64,000 bases of DNA from Spongilla lacustris (lineage: Eukaryota > Porifera > Demospongiae > Spongillida > Spongillidae). A program made the position numbers and the translations under genes. Location: positions 1,686,164 through 1,750,163 of the forward strand of contig OX442417.1 in the NCBI GenBank assembly GCA_949361645.1, given 5' to 3'. The notes under the pieces are model-generated. The model did no database searches and had not been told where the DNA came from. It worked only from the letters and a program-made list of their open reading frames with translations. Below are positions 38,476 through 50,934 of this stretch, piece after piece. Within the stretch, counting starts at the first letter, position 1; each line of letters opens with the position of its first letter.

Positions 38476-39435
38476 AAATGATTATTCACGACAACATGTG
38501 GTCAAAATTAACCGAATTAATGTTAGGAAAATTTCTAGGGGACTACTTCGTGTTTGAATAGAAGTTGTTTCTAGCACTGTGACGTCAGAGCAACGAACTG
38601 TGCGTTTGCGGACACACCCAACCGATATAAATCAATATATGGTCCGCTGGCACTGGTGTACAAGTACAGAGACTTGACGTTTTTAACTTGTATGTATAAA
38701 AATAAAGCTACTGGACGTTTTGACACCAATTAACAGGTTCCATCAGTGTAGTAGGAAATAAAATGGCGGAGTCAATGGATTGCGATGCTGTAACTGTTGT
38801 TGGTAACGTACTTGCTTATATAAACAAAGAGTCGAACACATACACTTTCCTATATCTCTAGCACCATACCATTCAGAGCGTATTTTGGTCCGCCGGCGGG
38901 CCAAAATGCTGAAATGTGACCATAACTGATTTTTCAACACCAAAATGAGCGGCGTATATAATATATATATATACTATAGCCTAGGACCAAATTAGGCAGA
39001 GTCTGGTAAATACATATACATAGGCCTATCGGTGGATGTTGGGCAACTAAACACAAAGTTAGCTATCGGAGGAAGGGACATATTCTGCGGAGGAGGGACA
39101 GAATCCGTTAACAGTATTCCGCTAGCCATGGGGAAACAATATTTGACACTGGCACATAATGGTCAATGGTATGGCCTAAATATCCCCCTACGGTTGCCAC
39201 AGGAGCGGAGGGCTTTTTTTTATAATCAGCCGCTGATCTCCTCCTCTGACTGAGGACTACTTATACAAGCTAGTACATATAAACCATTGGTATACTACTA
39301 TACTATGGCTTACCCATCATGGTTTCTCTTCCAGACTAGACGTATATGAAGCAATGTTTATCCAGCCTGACGTAGCCACACCCTCGCGCTTTGCGGAGGG
39401 GCCGGAGGACATTGCCGTATCGTAAATTTTCGTGA
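38476..39435. other. Intergenic, no recognised gene
   Basis: Short open frames on both strands, none with a domain; a small AT dinucleotide run at about 38957-38974. Confidence 0.5.
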
Positions 39436-40160
39436 CTAATTAGATTCATTGATATACACAAACAGGAATTTACAATAATTCTTCCAGTATACATATGCAT
39501 GAGCAATGTATAAAATAGAGTTTAGAGGTGCTCCACCATCCATCCCAAGTCCACTCCTCCACTTCACTCGTGAGCCCCTTAGACACAAACTGGTTGCCCT
39601 TATGATAGCAAAGGCCTGTCGGGCCCTAACATATCCACATGTTTGAGAATAATGCTTATCCCGCTTGTGAGCCAGGTTGGCTGCCATTCTCTTTAGGAAA
39701 TGTTCGGCCTCTCTGTGTAGCAAACCATCCACTGACAGCACTATTGGTGTAAAGTTACCCCTCCGCTCAACTACAGCCTGCTCATAGACCCTCATTTTCT
39801 CTTTAGCTCCAGACTCCAGGATGGCTTCAGGTGAACGAGTGAGCATCAGTGTCAACAACTTTGACATCAAATAATGCCTCCACCTGAGGTTGCCATACCC
39901 CACGTATCCCCAAGTCCAGTCTTAGCCCACCATCTTCATTGTTAACATCTGCCTCTCTGACAACTGGTTCTTTGATGACATGTGTTCATACCTGTGATGC
40001 TATATCTCCTACGCAGTCTCTGATTTCATTGTGTCTTTGAATGACAAGAACCTCCTTTTTGCAATCAAGGGCATGCTGAAGGGTTAAGGTGGTACCACAA
40101 CCATCACATTTAGGAGGTAGACAGCTAGGGAGGATCCGGCAAATAACGTATGGCTAGGCC
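39436..40160 (-). pseudogene. Retroelement C-terminal region with zinc motif
   Basis: Read on the minus strand from about 40160: ICRILPSCLPPKCDGCGT (C-x2-C), LQHALDC (H-x4-C), QRHNEIRDCVGDIAS, a stop, then KEPVVREADV and RLDLGIRGVWQPQVEALFDV, a stretch with acidic residues spaced like a restriction-type endonuclease core. A frameshift leads into an open frame (39903-39436) with FTPIVLSVDGLLHREAEHFL and YVRARQAFAIIRATSLCLRG. The order zinc motif, endonuclease-like, C-terminal helices suggests the part downstream of RT in a non-LTR-like element. Stops and a shift make it dead. Confidence 0.65.
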
Positions 40161-40327
40161 ATCTCTGAACTGCAAGGGTGACAGGTCAAAATGGTAGTTC
40201 TGTAGAGGAAGTACATTCAGCCATGTTGATGTCATTTGTTTCAAAAAAGTATAAGTAATTAATGTTACCTTAGTTACGTTACGTTACGATCGAACGAGGA
40301 ATCAATGCTATGCTATCATTGTTATGC

Positions 40328-40684
40328 GCCTATCATTGTTACATGTACGTGAGACCCCCCTCCCTAGTCTCGGCCCCAGACCCAACGGACGCAGCTGCGG
40401 ATGGATTACATCACCGCTACGCTGATGTAATCCATCCGTAGCTGCGTCCGTTGGGTCTGGGGCCGAGACTACCCCCTCCCCTGGGGCATTGGGAGGGATT
40501 TGAGCTTTATTAAAGCAAACCGCCCCCTGCAGGTTGGGGGTTAATAACAGGTCAAATGTCTTCGCTATTACATGTACGTGGTTTGATAAAAGGTCGCAGT
40601 AATGATATTTACGCGTCAAATCCCCAACTAATCCCGACTTCGCCCCAGGGGAGGGGGGTCTCCCGTAACAATGATAGGTGCATT
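40328..40684. mobile_element. Foldback element with a 105-bp inner hairpin
   Basis: Outer inverted ends CCTATCATTGTTAC (about 40331) and GTAACAATGATAGG (to about 40678) continue into GAGACCCCCCTCC-type arms. Inside, 40366-40470 is a near-perfect hairpin starting AGTCTCGGCCCCAGACCCAA with a loop of only a few bases. Confidence 0.8.
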
Positions 40685-42280
40685 ACGCTAACACGACAGA
40701 GTTAAATGTTTCAGTCTCTGAAACCACTACACCTGCAATGATGTGCCAGTCCTGTTATCGCAGCTACAACAGCTTCCTTTCTTTGCTTACAGTTTCCATC
40801 CTCGACATTATTAATTACATTCCTCGTATAACGTAAGGCGCTAGGCAGAGACCTATACTACGCCATACTTCATAACTGAGGCATATAAAATCACGTGGTC
40901 TAACCACACAAAAAGGTGTCAGTTTTGTGTCTTGAAGTGAGGTACCTATTTTCAGTGTATACAAAACGACGATATGTATACATGTAGGTAGTACTAAAGG
41001 CGTGTCTTCAAACGCTTTGTTATTTTTTGTTGGCTATTCCGCATACTTATTCCCGGAATCCCGGGAAAGAAGGAAGGATAGTATAGAATTAAAGAAAAAA
41101 GTTATGTTTATATTATCAAGTATCATGCTTTTCTTATCTCTGAAGGGCTTAGAGCTGCAGCTAGCTGTCAACTGCCATAACTGTTAAAAGCATCTATATA
41201 TGATTAACAATTACACAAGTAAATCAAAAACTTCTCTATCGAGAAAGCGATTGGCGGTATGTAGGATTGGTGGTGCAAAAAGCAAGGAAACAAGGTACAG
41301 TGTGTTAAAGTGAATCCTACAACTCACAGTCCAGAGCTACATGAGCCAGAGTGAAATTCAGTTTTTACGATTTGTGCCCTCATAATTTCGACACAATGAC
41401 AATATTCTTGGGTGTTTGAAAGTACATGTATGCAGCTATACTTATGTTTAAAATGAATTCTACACTTTGCTTCCCAACTTAGCTAGTTACAGGAGAAGGG
41501 GTTATTTGAGCCATTTGTAAAGGGAGTAGTTGAGCCATACGCAATTGCATGGCATTAAAATGATTTATTGATTCACGTAACAGAAGCAGTGAGCTAGGCT
41601 TATTTGGCTATGCAGCAATCTCAGAGGCATTCTGTTTTTATTTCTCAAAGGAAAAATGACGTTGTAAATCACTTTAACAACACTTGCCGATCAATTTCAA
41701 AGGATCTCCATGAAAAAGTGTGCATGATTTATTAGTGTATGAATTTGCTTTGATCAATGGTTTCATAATGTAACGCCTAGGCCTACTTATGTTAGCAATG
41801 CAACTAACTTTGGCTTAAGGCAGCAAATGGCTCAACTGGTTAATTGTGCCATTTGACACCTGTTGATTGTTGATAATGTCCTTTTGCTCACGTTCATCCC
41901 CAGTCTCTAACATTCCTATACAAACGTAGCATGAACCTAAACATTAAAAGGAGGTTCAACTAACCCACTCCTCCCTTTCATTGCCTCTCTACAGAAAATT
42001 ACACCGATAGGAATATCCATATCGGTTCCGATACAGTTTTGTGCTTAAACCCTATACAATAGTGCAGAACTGTATGGATCACGTGAGCTTCTTGAGCGAC
42101 GTCGCATTTAACAAGTATTACATCAGTATTAATCAATCACTTATCATGATGTGGGGTTTGGACAGGAGGCTCCGCTGGTGGGCGGAGTTGCTTCAGGGCA
42201 AGGGGAGGTGGACCTCTTAAAGTATCTTTCACAATGGCAGTTTGATTTTTGGTCGTAAATAGATGGCTTATAGGTGCCCT
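40685..42280. other. Intergenic; single arm of a foldback MITE
   Basis: About 41214-41330 repeats one arm of the 29226-29531 element (CAAGTAAATCAAAAACTTCT onward). The open frame 41002-41187 has no recognised domain. No gene otherwise. Confidence 0.55.
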
Positions 42281-42521
42281 ACAAGGCTACAACTACATTG
42301 TACCTTGGATAGGCAATAGCTCTGTAGTCGAAGGAATGATTCTCGCAGGTTTAAATGGAGGACAACGATGGGATGGACCGGGAAGATGAGCAGTCAGCTG
42401 CAGGTGGAGCCCCACCCATCTGCATGGGTGTGGCTTGGCTGACCGCCTGATGAATTTACAATTGCACTTTAATATTTTACATGAGGGGTCCCCTGGATTT
42501 AGCACATGTAGTGATCTAGCA
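42281..42521. repeat. Dispersed repeat, copy 1
   Basis: Shares scattered blocks with 47635-47841: CTACAACTAC, CTTGGATAGG, GATTCTCGC, GAGCAGTCAGCTGCAGGTGG-like, GGATTTAGCACATGTAG. Diverged, no coding content. Confidence 0.6.
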
Positions 42522-42704
42522 TCATGTATATGTGTATAGACATTGTATGAGCATTTTGTTGTAACTACATGTACCTTCAAATCATGCTAACATACATATA
42601 ATCAATGTCAGAGGGTGCTACAAATATTTTATCTGAACTGGAATATGCCGGAGTTGGAAAGATAATGCTAAAGAATTTAAATGGTCCTATAGGCCTATTA
42701 CATA

Positions 42705-42981
42705 ATGTCCCTCATGATGATGGTCACTGTGTCATCTGTCTTCTCCCTACACGAGACCCTCAACAAACCAATTGCAAGTGTGAGTGTGCCAGGCTGTACT
42801 GCTGTACTGCTAGTCATGTTACATGTATGTTGCCGATCACTGGATGCATTTCGTGATATAGGAATAGTGCTAGAAAGGTTAAATGTCTGAGAGTGAAGTG
42901 TACCTCTACAGGCTGCCCCTGGATAAATCAGCTGGGATCACTTAATGATCATCTTCACACATGTGGGTATATGCTGGTGTT
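42705..42981 (+). pseudogene. TRAF RING-region pseudogene
   Basis: Homologous to 60365-60650 of the TRAF-like gene: it reads VPHDDGHCVICLLPTRDPQQ, then loses frame in the RING Cys cluster, lacks the segment for the second half of the RING (a deletion around 42820), and resumes at SARKVKCLRVKC-like and TGCPWINQLGSLNDHL before stopping. It joins abruptly at about 42982 to a flank that near the intact gene lies 3' of the MATH domain, so most of the gene body was lost. Confidence 0.85.
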
Positions 42982-44640
42982 TATGTGCTCAATGTGATTT
43001 AGTTCTAAATGTGGATGTCAGACTGTGCTGGAATGCTGGCCTGTTGAAACCACATGTATACATATAAGTGTGGGAAAGATGTTTCAACCTTTGCCTACAA
43101 TAATTATAGTTCTATTGTTCCATACATTGTACTCTGCCTTTCTATACCTAAGGCAGTGAGCTTAACGCTATACCTAAACATAACTGTTACATTAAAAAAA
43201 AAAATTTGAGGATTCCTATCTCCTGCTGTGCATGTTTCCAGCAGTTAGGTAGTCATTACACATGAATGTACATGCATGTAATGTGAGCATACAATGAGAT
43301 TTAAAGTCAAGCAATCTTTTTTTTAAAACAATAGGTATCCAGATTAAATTAACTGATGCTGCCCAGCAAAATACATCATTTTCTGCATACAGTGTCATTT
43401 TAATTTGGTGAATTGGTTTGATTAAATGTTTGAAAATGTGCGATAAAAAACCTAATCTGCACTCCAAACATAATTGCATCAGTACACCTTGTTTGGCCCA
43501 CACTGCTAAAAATTGGTCTCTTTAAATATGAAGTACACACAGTACAGTACATATGCAATATGAAGAAACTTTGTTAAAATACCTAGAGGTCCAACAGTAC
43601 AATATAGATCAGTTGAAGGAAAGTGTCTTGTTTTATGCTGTGTGTGTGTGTGTGTGCTTGTGTGATTCAGTGCTTATTAAAAGTGATACTTTAATTAGTA
43701 CCAGTCTTTTTAAATATTTTAAACTTACGTGCAGTCTTTTCAAAACCATTGCTAATTAATGCTGAATATAAGATACAACAAAATACACACATGCACATTG
43801 ATATGAACTACGATACTGTAATGCCCAGCATTGAACAACTAGTCAACACAAACATGTTCTCAACGGTGTACTATGATCGCTTTGCAGCACGTGATTTGGA
43901 CATGGAAGGATTCTGTGCAGCTGCAGGCAATAGTGGCCTGGATGGTGAAGAGCTGCATGAAGGGATAATAAATCAGACTTTAAACTTGAAAGGAGTGGTC
44001 ATTTATAAACAATGCCCTACTGACCAAGTACTGCACACTTCAAGTGTTTTATACACACCTTCCCAATGTACATATATGACCAGAGACCTTCTTTCTTAAT
44101 TCAAAGAATCATCCAGATGGGTGCTAACCAACTTACAATGTAGTTTGAGTGGCATAAGTATAATCAAATCTTCCCTGCACTTTCAGTACATGTACACGCA
44201 TACTACCATGCATCACTCACTTTCCTACACTGTAGCTGAGCCAGTGAGACTGGCTTGAAGACTGGCTTCAGTGCTGCATTCTAGTTTAGCAGTAGTTCCC
44301 TGATTGTGTATTGTCTAACAAATCTATTCTCGCAAAGTTGGCTGTTATCAAGGTGTAGGAAACTGTTCCACATGTAGTAACTAAAGCACAAATTGTTCTT
44401 CAGCATATGCCATAACAAATTCCATGCACTAGCTGAATATACAATTTGGTTGCGACATTTTCTTTTGATGAATTTGATATTTGCTGAAAGATTGTATCTG
44501 CCTTGTAATATAAGTACGCCCTATTTAGCCTACACTGCTACATTATATATAGTACCTTATCTTTAACATACATGTATGCAGTATATGTATATGGGTCAAG
44601 GGATAGTGTTTTTTTGTGTCTTTGTGTGTGTGCATTGTGT
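42982..44640. repeat. Segmental duplication, copy 1 (3' flank of TRAF-like gene)
   Basis: Starts TATGTGCTCAATGTGATT and parallels 62434-64000, including the shared GAGCTTAACGCTATACCTAA block, a (GT)n run and the 116-codon open frame. Copy 2 continues to the window edge, so the full length of the duplication is unknown. Confidence 0.9.
43749..44099 (+). CDS. Doubtful 116-codon open frame in the duplicated segment
   Basis: Reads MPSIEQLVNTNMFSTVYYDR and NSGLDGEELHEGI. In the other copy (about 63201-63380) the first 47 or so residues from MPSIEQ are preserved with only two or three changes, but the frame then diverges and stops. There is no known domain. It could be an exon of an unrecognised gene, or chance openness in young duplicates. 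Confidence 0.25.
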   Translation: MLINAEYKIQQNTHMHIDMNYDTVMPSIEQLVNTNMFSTVYYDRFAARDLDMEGFCAAAGNSGLDGEELHEGIINQTLNLKGVVIYKQCPTDQVLHTSSVLYTPSQCTYMTRDLLS

Positions 44641-46019
44641 GCGAGTGTTGTACTGTAAATATGGTTCAACTCATAAATCAATACCCAGTCTTTTAAAACC
44701 ATTGAATAGATACAATAATTAATATATATACACCCATGAACGAACTAAAATATAACAATGCTCTGCATTGTGTACAGCTAGATCTAGTGCAAAATAAATA
44801 CATTGAATTCTACTCTTGCAACAGCCAAAACCTCACACCGTTTTCCCAAACCCACCTACTCTTCCACACACCCAAACCAACCCTAAAACATGCACACAAC
44901 TTAAAAGCACACATCAATGCAAGGTACTTGCTTGTAAAAATTAATTACTGATCTGCACACTCATACACATGCACATAATTGAACACAGCTTCAGCTCTAC
45001 TAAGTGACTCTCTGTTACCTTCATGCCACAACCTTGCCACCTCAAGTATAACGTAAAACAAACTAATAAAATGAAATAAACTGATGCTATAAAACAATCC
45101 TAATTATGATGAATGTTATAGTACTGCAACATAACAGGGTACAGATCTTCTCAGATAAGTCAAGTCCTTTTCATATTAACTGCTAACCTAATTAAAGCAC
45201 ACTGTGATCATTTTGTTGTTACTTGTATGTTAAGCTCCTCAGTTCACACCCACACACAGGAAAGCATCACAGTGAAGTACCCACAGACTGCATTATACAT
45301 ACACGTACATGTATGTCGTCCATACAACAAGGGTTCACCGTTGAGTGTAGTTAAGGCTGCCTGCCATGAATAAATATACGTCATAAAATTATATTTACGT
45401 AATTCGAGAAGCAATCAAACTTCGCAACGGTTGCATAGGCGGCGATGTTAGGAAATGGTCTAATCGGCTACTTAAAAAAAAATACTCATATGCAGGCTTG
45501 CTGTTATAAATACCATGAACAAAGGTTCAAAATGATAGATGGAGTAATCTTTTGATATGTTGAGCTGAGACCTAAATTTTATAAAGTATCTCCTAGTGCA
45601 CCTGTAGGGCATAGAGACTCATGCAATATATACTGACCACAAACTGATGCGTGACACCTTGGTTTACATATGGTTAATGAATTGTGCGGCTGCACAAAAA
45701 ATTTCAATTTTCAAATTCCATCACATAAATGGTTGAACATGAACATACGTCCCAGGACATTGAATGGAATTGTGAATCATCTATGTAGTTATGGGCAGGT
45801 GTGGAACTCATACCAGCATGCTGTCAAGACATGGCATGTGCAAAGCAGCTACAATGTCATTGCTAGAATTAGTTGCGATGACACAATTAACTACGTAAAA
45901 TAATGCAGTACATTGTTCTGTTAATCATATTCACAAATCCTACTTGTACTACATATACTATTTTTTTGTTTTATGAACTCACACCTTGTGACCAACAATG
46001 GTATGATGATTTATCACAT
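44641..46019. other. Intergenic, AT-rich, no recognised gene
   Basis: Only short frames (44736-44951, 45670-45903) without domain or codon character. Confidence 0.5.
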
Positions 46020-46161
46020 CTAGATTAGTTGAGGTTTACAAAACAATTTTCTTGTCAGGGTGGATCTTATACTCAAAATTATCAAACATGACTCACATGC
46101 AATAACAAAATATTGTAAGTGATGCAAAAAAAATCTAACTGGAATGACACTCTGACAAAAA

Positions 46162-47345
46162 TCAATCACTCCCAAGAAGAGGCTCACGATAATCAAATAG
46201 TACAGGCTTCGTAGATACATGTACTTGATTTTCATTGAAAATCTCTGAGGATCTGGACTCATTGATCAATGGTTTCTTTTCTCCATCCACTGATATCTTC
46301 TTGTTACACAAATGCTTAACCCTTTCATACACAATGATGCATATTGTAAGTATCACTGCACATGTCATACCAATGTGACAGAGGCTGAAAGAATGGAAAT
46401 ATTTGTATTAAAAGCCATTTCAATCAGAAGATCAGACCGTTTCTTGTACACAGATTGAATGGTGCCTGGTAACTGTCAAGAAATGGCTTCAGTCTATTAA
46501 TCCATTGATGGCCCCTCCAATGAGATCTAGTCTGTAAGCATGGAGACAATAGCAGAATGGTAAAATACGGGAAAATCAGTGCTACTGTAACCACCAAACC
46601 AAATGCAAGCATTGGCATGTGTAGGGACCCTAAATATTCAATATTTCCATCATACTGCCATACACGGGAACCTGCGGTGCTATTCATTGTATTGAGGTAA
46701 ACAGGTGAGAATATGGTGACGATGGTTTGTAGGATCTTTGAGTATGATAGGAGCACAAGAGTGGACAGTACTGGGACTGCATTAAACCTGAAAAGCTTAG
46801 ATAAACTAGAGGAGTATCGGCCTACTATAGAATTACAACTCCTAAACGAGACATAGGAAATACAAACTATATAATATATAGCCATGTTTTAGCATAGCTG
46901 TCCATTCCATTGTAGAAGCAGGTCTCAATTACCCCAGTCAAGGTTGATCCAAGCTATGAATACAGAACATAGAAGCATAGACACTTAAATAGAGTATCGT
47001 TAATTCTGATAGGGTTTGCATATAGCACTATTGCATTTAAAGTGCATTAGAAACGGTGAATTTTGATATAAACAGGACCACTACCAGTATCACTCCCATC
47101 ACAGTGAACACAATGATTAGCAGAAGGTAATAGTTTGAACAGCTTGCACATCGAGATGTTCCAAATGTCATGCTCAGATTCCCCTGGCACTGCCCACACA
47201 GTACTCCACTACGATTGTAGCTACACTGACTGTCCAAATCTAGTACACTGATTGTTTTGTTTCCTGTGCAATAATCAAATGGACATGGATCTAGAAATGC
47301 TGCAGCACCTTGGGATGTGAGACCTATCCATATGTTTCCTGCATT
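46162..47345 (-). pseudogene. Membrane-spanning C-terminal module of a beta-helix surface protein
   Basis: From 47345 downward it reads GNIWIGLTSQGAAAFLDPCP, FDYCTGNKT, DSQCSYNRSGVLCGQCQ, TFGTSRCASCSNYY, and a membrane segment (LLLIIVFTVMGVILVVVLFI) ending KFTVSNAL and a stop. A decayed stretch follows with FIAWINLDWG and, after a one-base insertion, ETCFYNGMDSYAKTW. Then comes an open frame (46885-46424) with LFRFNAVPVLSTLVLLSYSK and SRVWQYDGNIEYLGSLHMP, then a possible small intron and a tail (46368-46162) ending FDYREPLLGSD. This order is what I recall for the C-terminal half of a large sponge/cnidarian beta-helix membrane family. One frameshift and loss of several membrane helices before the tail argue for a pseudogene. 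No beta-helix part is attached upstream. Confidence 0.7.
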
Positions 47346-47351
47346 CAGTTC

Positions 47352-47431
47352 CCAGACTCACTTACGTAAGCATTACTGCATAATGTGTAACACATTATGC
47401 TGTAATGTTTACGTAAGTGAATCTGGGAACG
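47352..47431. mobile_element. Small palindromic element at the gene-fragment breakpoint
   Basis: Near-perfect hairpin: TCCCAGACTCACTTACGTAA and its inverse ending GAATCTGGGA, centred on GTGTAACAC near 47392. The recognisable beta-helix fragment stops exactly beside it. Confidence 0.8.
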
Positions 47432-47634
47432 AGACTACTCTTCAACTAAATTAGCTCATATAATTATACGATTTCACGTGATCAATCTTCATCACTCACT
47501 GTTGGATATCATTATGGCGAGGTGAGTAACAAGCAACTGTTTTGGACGGAAGTGCTTGGGGGCGTGGGCGCAGAATGTACCTTTTTATTTGTTTTCGTGG
47601 GGGTGATAAATACATGTAGCTCGCCTGGCCACAT

Positions 47635-47841
47635 CTACAACTACCTTGAATAATACTTGGATAGGTAAATAAGCTCTACGGTCTACAATTTTAAATGATT
47701 CTCGCGACTTTAATCGGGAAAGCGACGATGGAGACGATGAGCTGTCAGGCGGAGCGCCCAACCATTTTGGGTGGGGCTCAGCCTATTGATTTTAGCAGTT
47801 TAGAGGAATCCACTGGATTTAGTACATGTAGGTGATCAGAT
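47635..47841. repeat. Dispersed repeat, copy 2
   Basis: Diverged relative of 42281-42521 in the same orientation, with the shared end block GGATTTAGTACATGTAG. Confidence 0.6.
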
Positions 47842-48065
47842 ATAGTGCACACTGATAAGCTTGCATATCTGGTGTAGCCACACCCTGCACTAACTAACAC
47901 ATTGCCGCATGCATGGTGTAAAATATTACAGTAGCTGCAGCCAGCTTACATGTAAGGTTGGCATTCCTGCATGGGCAAAACGGAGTGCGTGTCGACACTT
48001 TGATTTAACTAGTGGACTATTTGACTAGCTATTTCCGTATATATGCACATTTCTACTGAACTGAT

Positions 48066-48700
48066 ATGTTACAAGATTTCTCAAATTCGTTGGATTACAA
48101 AGATTTATGCATCATTAAAAAGTTTTATACGAGTAGTTTTGAAAAATATCTGATTCGTCGCTCTGTGATGAAACGTTTCAGAGTTACGACTTTTCAAAGT
48201 GGCGAATTTCACGTATATAAATTTGCGCCGTACATTTCAATGGACATGCGCAACTTTTTTGTGACCGGATTTTGAAACCCTATACCGTTAACAGTTTACA
48301 AGATGTGAAAACGAAATAGGCGTCAACAAAACATGTGTGCCATGCAATACTAAAGTTTGCTAACAGACGACTGTTAGTTATGAACATTAACGATGCATAC
48401 GTGTATACATGCATACATTACACTGATAGGAATTCATTACAACAATACACACAACATCAGCTCCAAGTTTGTATTTGGTCAGTTCTAAGTCTTCAGCATC
48501 ATCCTACCTTTCATTTTGCTTCCAATACGCCATGACATGTGTTTTGCTCCTCAGTTTTTAGTTTCTCAAATATTCCACTGTATACAACCTTGTTTTGACC
48601 TTCTTCATCATACCAATGTACCACACAGATATTTTTCAAAACTAAAAGCTTTTTAATGATGCAAAAATCGTTGCAATCCAACGAATTTGAAAACACTTAA
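48066..48700. repeat. Inverted pair of a short coding-like repeat
   Basis: 48072-48155 and about 48612-48690 are inverted relatives (TTCAAATTCGTTGGATT and GCATCATTAAAAAG shared). The minus-strand version continues as an open frame with NICVVHWYDEEGQNKVVYSG before a stop; family unknown. Confidence 0.55.
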
Positions 48701-48703
48701 TAA

Positions 48704-48800
48704 ACACAATCTCTGGTTGGCTTGCACCCTCAGAACGATGCATATACACACAATCTCTGGCTGGCTTGTGCCCTAAGTCAAAAGAACAATGCATAGACAC
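48704..48800. repeat. Two-copy tandem repeat
   Basis: Two units of about 50 bp containing CACAATCTCTGGTTGGCTTG and ACAATGCATA. Confidence 0.75.
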
Positions 48801-49974
48801 AAAGGCCTATTGTACAAACTACTGATTGTGCATCACAGCAACAAGTTGAAGTTGTCAGGATCTTTATGTTGCATGGGAGTCCAATTGTGATCACAGAAAG
48901 TTCCAATAACTCACAAAACTGCAGAAAGAATAAATATATAATTAGCTTTGTGCTATGTTTAGTCATACAAATGCATGTTATTCTGATTTCATGGCATCAG
49001 GCAATGACTGAATGAGGCATGCGTGCGATCGTTACACGATACATTACATATTGATATCGATCATATTCCTGCGGGAAGTAGAAAGGGGTCGGCGGGGCTT
49101 TAAATTTGCTTGAAAATCACATAAAACGTGGACTAGACAATATACTTCCAGTCTATCTATCATTCGCCAAGGTCTGCGCCCGTCTTCGGGCAAATCGTGA
49201 AACATTTGTAAATCATATTCGTCCCGATTATTTGTATATCGAAGAGCAAAACTCTTTTGACTAAGTTAAGACTTTTAACGAGACTTCGAACTGTCATCTA
49301 CAACAACACAGTGCTACTTTTCTAAAGGTTATATAGCATAGATCAAAAAAGGCTGTCAAAAAAAGGGGTATCTCGTCCGTCCCGTAAAACATTAAAACAG
49401 CATCATTGACCAAAAATCGGCGCCATTTTATGGGCGTGTTGTAACATACCTAACTGATGTACGTAAGATCGCCGCCCGAGTTTAAAACTTTTATCAGTAT
49501 ACATGTATTATATATTCATATAAGATCTTTGAGCGCTTTTTCTTATACCGCCAAGAGAATGATAAATTGTTCACTCGGATTTTATTTTTGCTGATAAAAT
49601 TACGAGTACGAAAACTGAAGCATTTTATTGAAACAGCCAAAATGCCAGTTAGGCAATTATATATTTAATTTCATTGCCAATAGGCCTCTTTCATCATGTG
49701 AGCATGTTTTGTGATTCTTAAGACACTCACAGGGAAGCTAGAAACTGCCACAAGAAGTAGATTTACATTGCCTACATGTACACGTATAACGCTTTGCATG
49801 GGATTAATTGAACCGACCCGCCAGGCTGTTAATTAAAGGCGCGGTTGTCGATGACAGGTGACAAAGTAATTAGCCTCCCTCGCCGTTCGTAGCAATCAAA
49901 GTTATACTGACGCGTTTATCATACGTGCATAGTAATAGACCCCTTGCCGTGTCATCCCGGGAAGGTTCAAAACA
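48801..49974. other. Intergenic, no recognised gene
   Basis: No coding signal or clear repeat structure seen. Confidence 0.45.
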
Positions 49975-50265
49975 TTAGCGGCCATATTGTGTTGGCCCAA
50001 AGTGTGTGCGTTATTTAGAATTTGTGTTTACGAATGATATGCATGTACCTTAGACCGGCTGGTGAAAAATCACGGCCTAATTAATTGCATTCATATGTTT
50101 AACCACGAATCATATACACGTACTTAGAACCGAATGAAATGGTTATGGGCTGTTGCGGGCGTACAATTATAGTGTTTGACTTACGTCATCGTCGTCGTAG
50201 ATACACAAATTTCTAAATAACGCACACGTTTTGGTCCAAAATAATATGGCCGCTAAAGCATTGAT
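49975..50265. repeat. Inverted repeat with arms of about 60 bp
   Basis: Left arm from TTAGCGGCCATATTGTGTTG through GTGCGTTATTTAGAATTTG; right arm CAAATTTCTAAATAACGCAC through ATATGGCCGCTAA. Probably a degenerate foldback MITE. Confidence 0.7.
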
Positions 50266-50369
50266 CGATGATACGGCAATGGGTCTAATTCTATAGGAAA
50301 TTAGGAATGCACATACTGTTAGAACGTTACTTGCATGTACATGTATATATACCGTCATAAAGTAATATG

Positions 50370-50760
50370 CCTGTACACCCGCAGAGGACGTAACTATAAA
50401 CATATAAGGAGGCGAAAGATATTTATGATGTGCCTTTACACCTGAGAGCGGTGCTTGCACACAGGGGAGTATGTAACTACAAACATATCAGAGGGATAGA
50501 GATATTTATGCACCTGCATGCAGAGCGGTATCTGTACACATGCAGGGGAGCTAGTATAACTATGTGTAAACGTATCAGATGGAGCTAGAGAGATATATTC
50601 ACGATGTGCCATGCAGTATACACCTGCGTGCGGGCAGTGTCTGTACACAGGGGTTACATAGGTAACCATAATTATATATATATACGGTGTTTACATATCA
50701 AAATTATAAACCTATCAGAATGGATCGACAGAGATATGTGCATGTATATGATGTGCCTGT
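50370..50760. repeat. Degenerate minisatellite of about 90-115-bp units
   Basis: Recurrent blocks GATATTTATG(A), TGTGCC, CACCTG..GAGCGGT, TGTACACAGGGG, GTAACTA..AAACATATCAGA follow in the same order at least four times with large indels. Confidence 0.65.
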
Positions 50761-50934
50761 AGGGCCTGGTGGTGGAACAAGGGAGGTGGTATATAATGTA
50801 ACAATGTTAGATTTGCCCATGGGGGGATAGGGCAAGGGGCGCCATTTGACAGCCGCGAATGCGTTGTCCGCTTTCGGCCGACCAGCGGGGGTGCTGTCCG
50901 CTTTCGGCCTATTCAACCAAATTGGTGGTATTAC

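Noticed and set aside
41002..41187. Possible small membrane protein
   Set aside because: Short, single weak hydrophobic stretch, no conserved neighbour or family.
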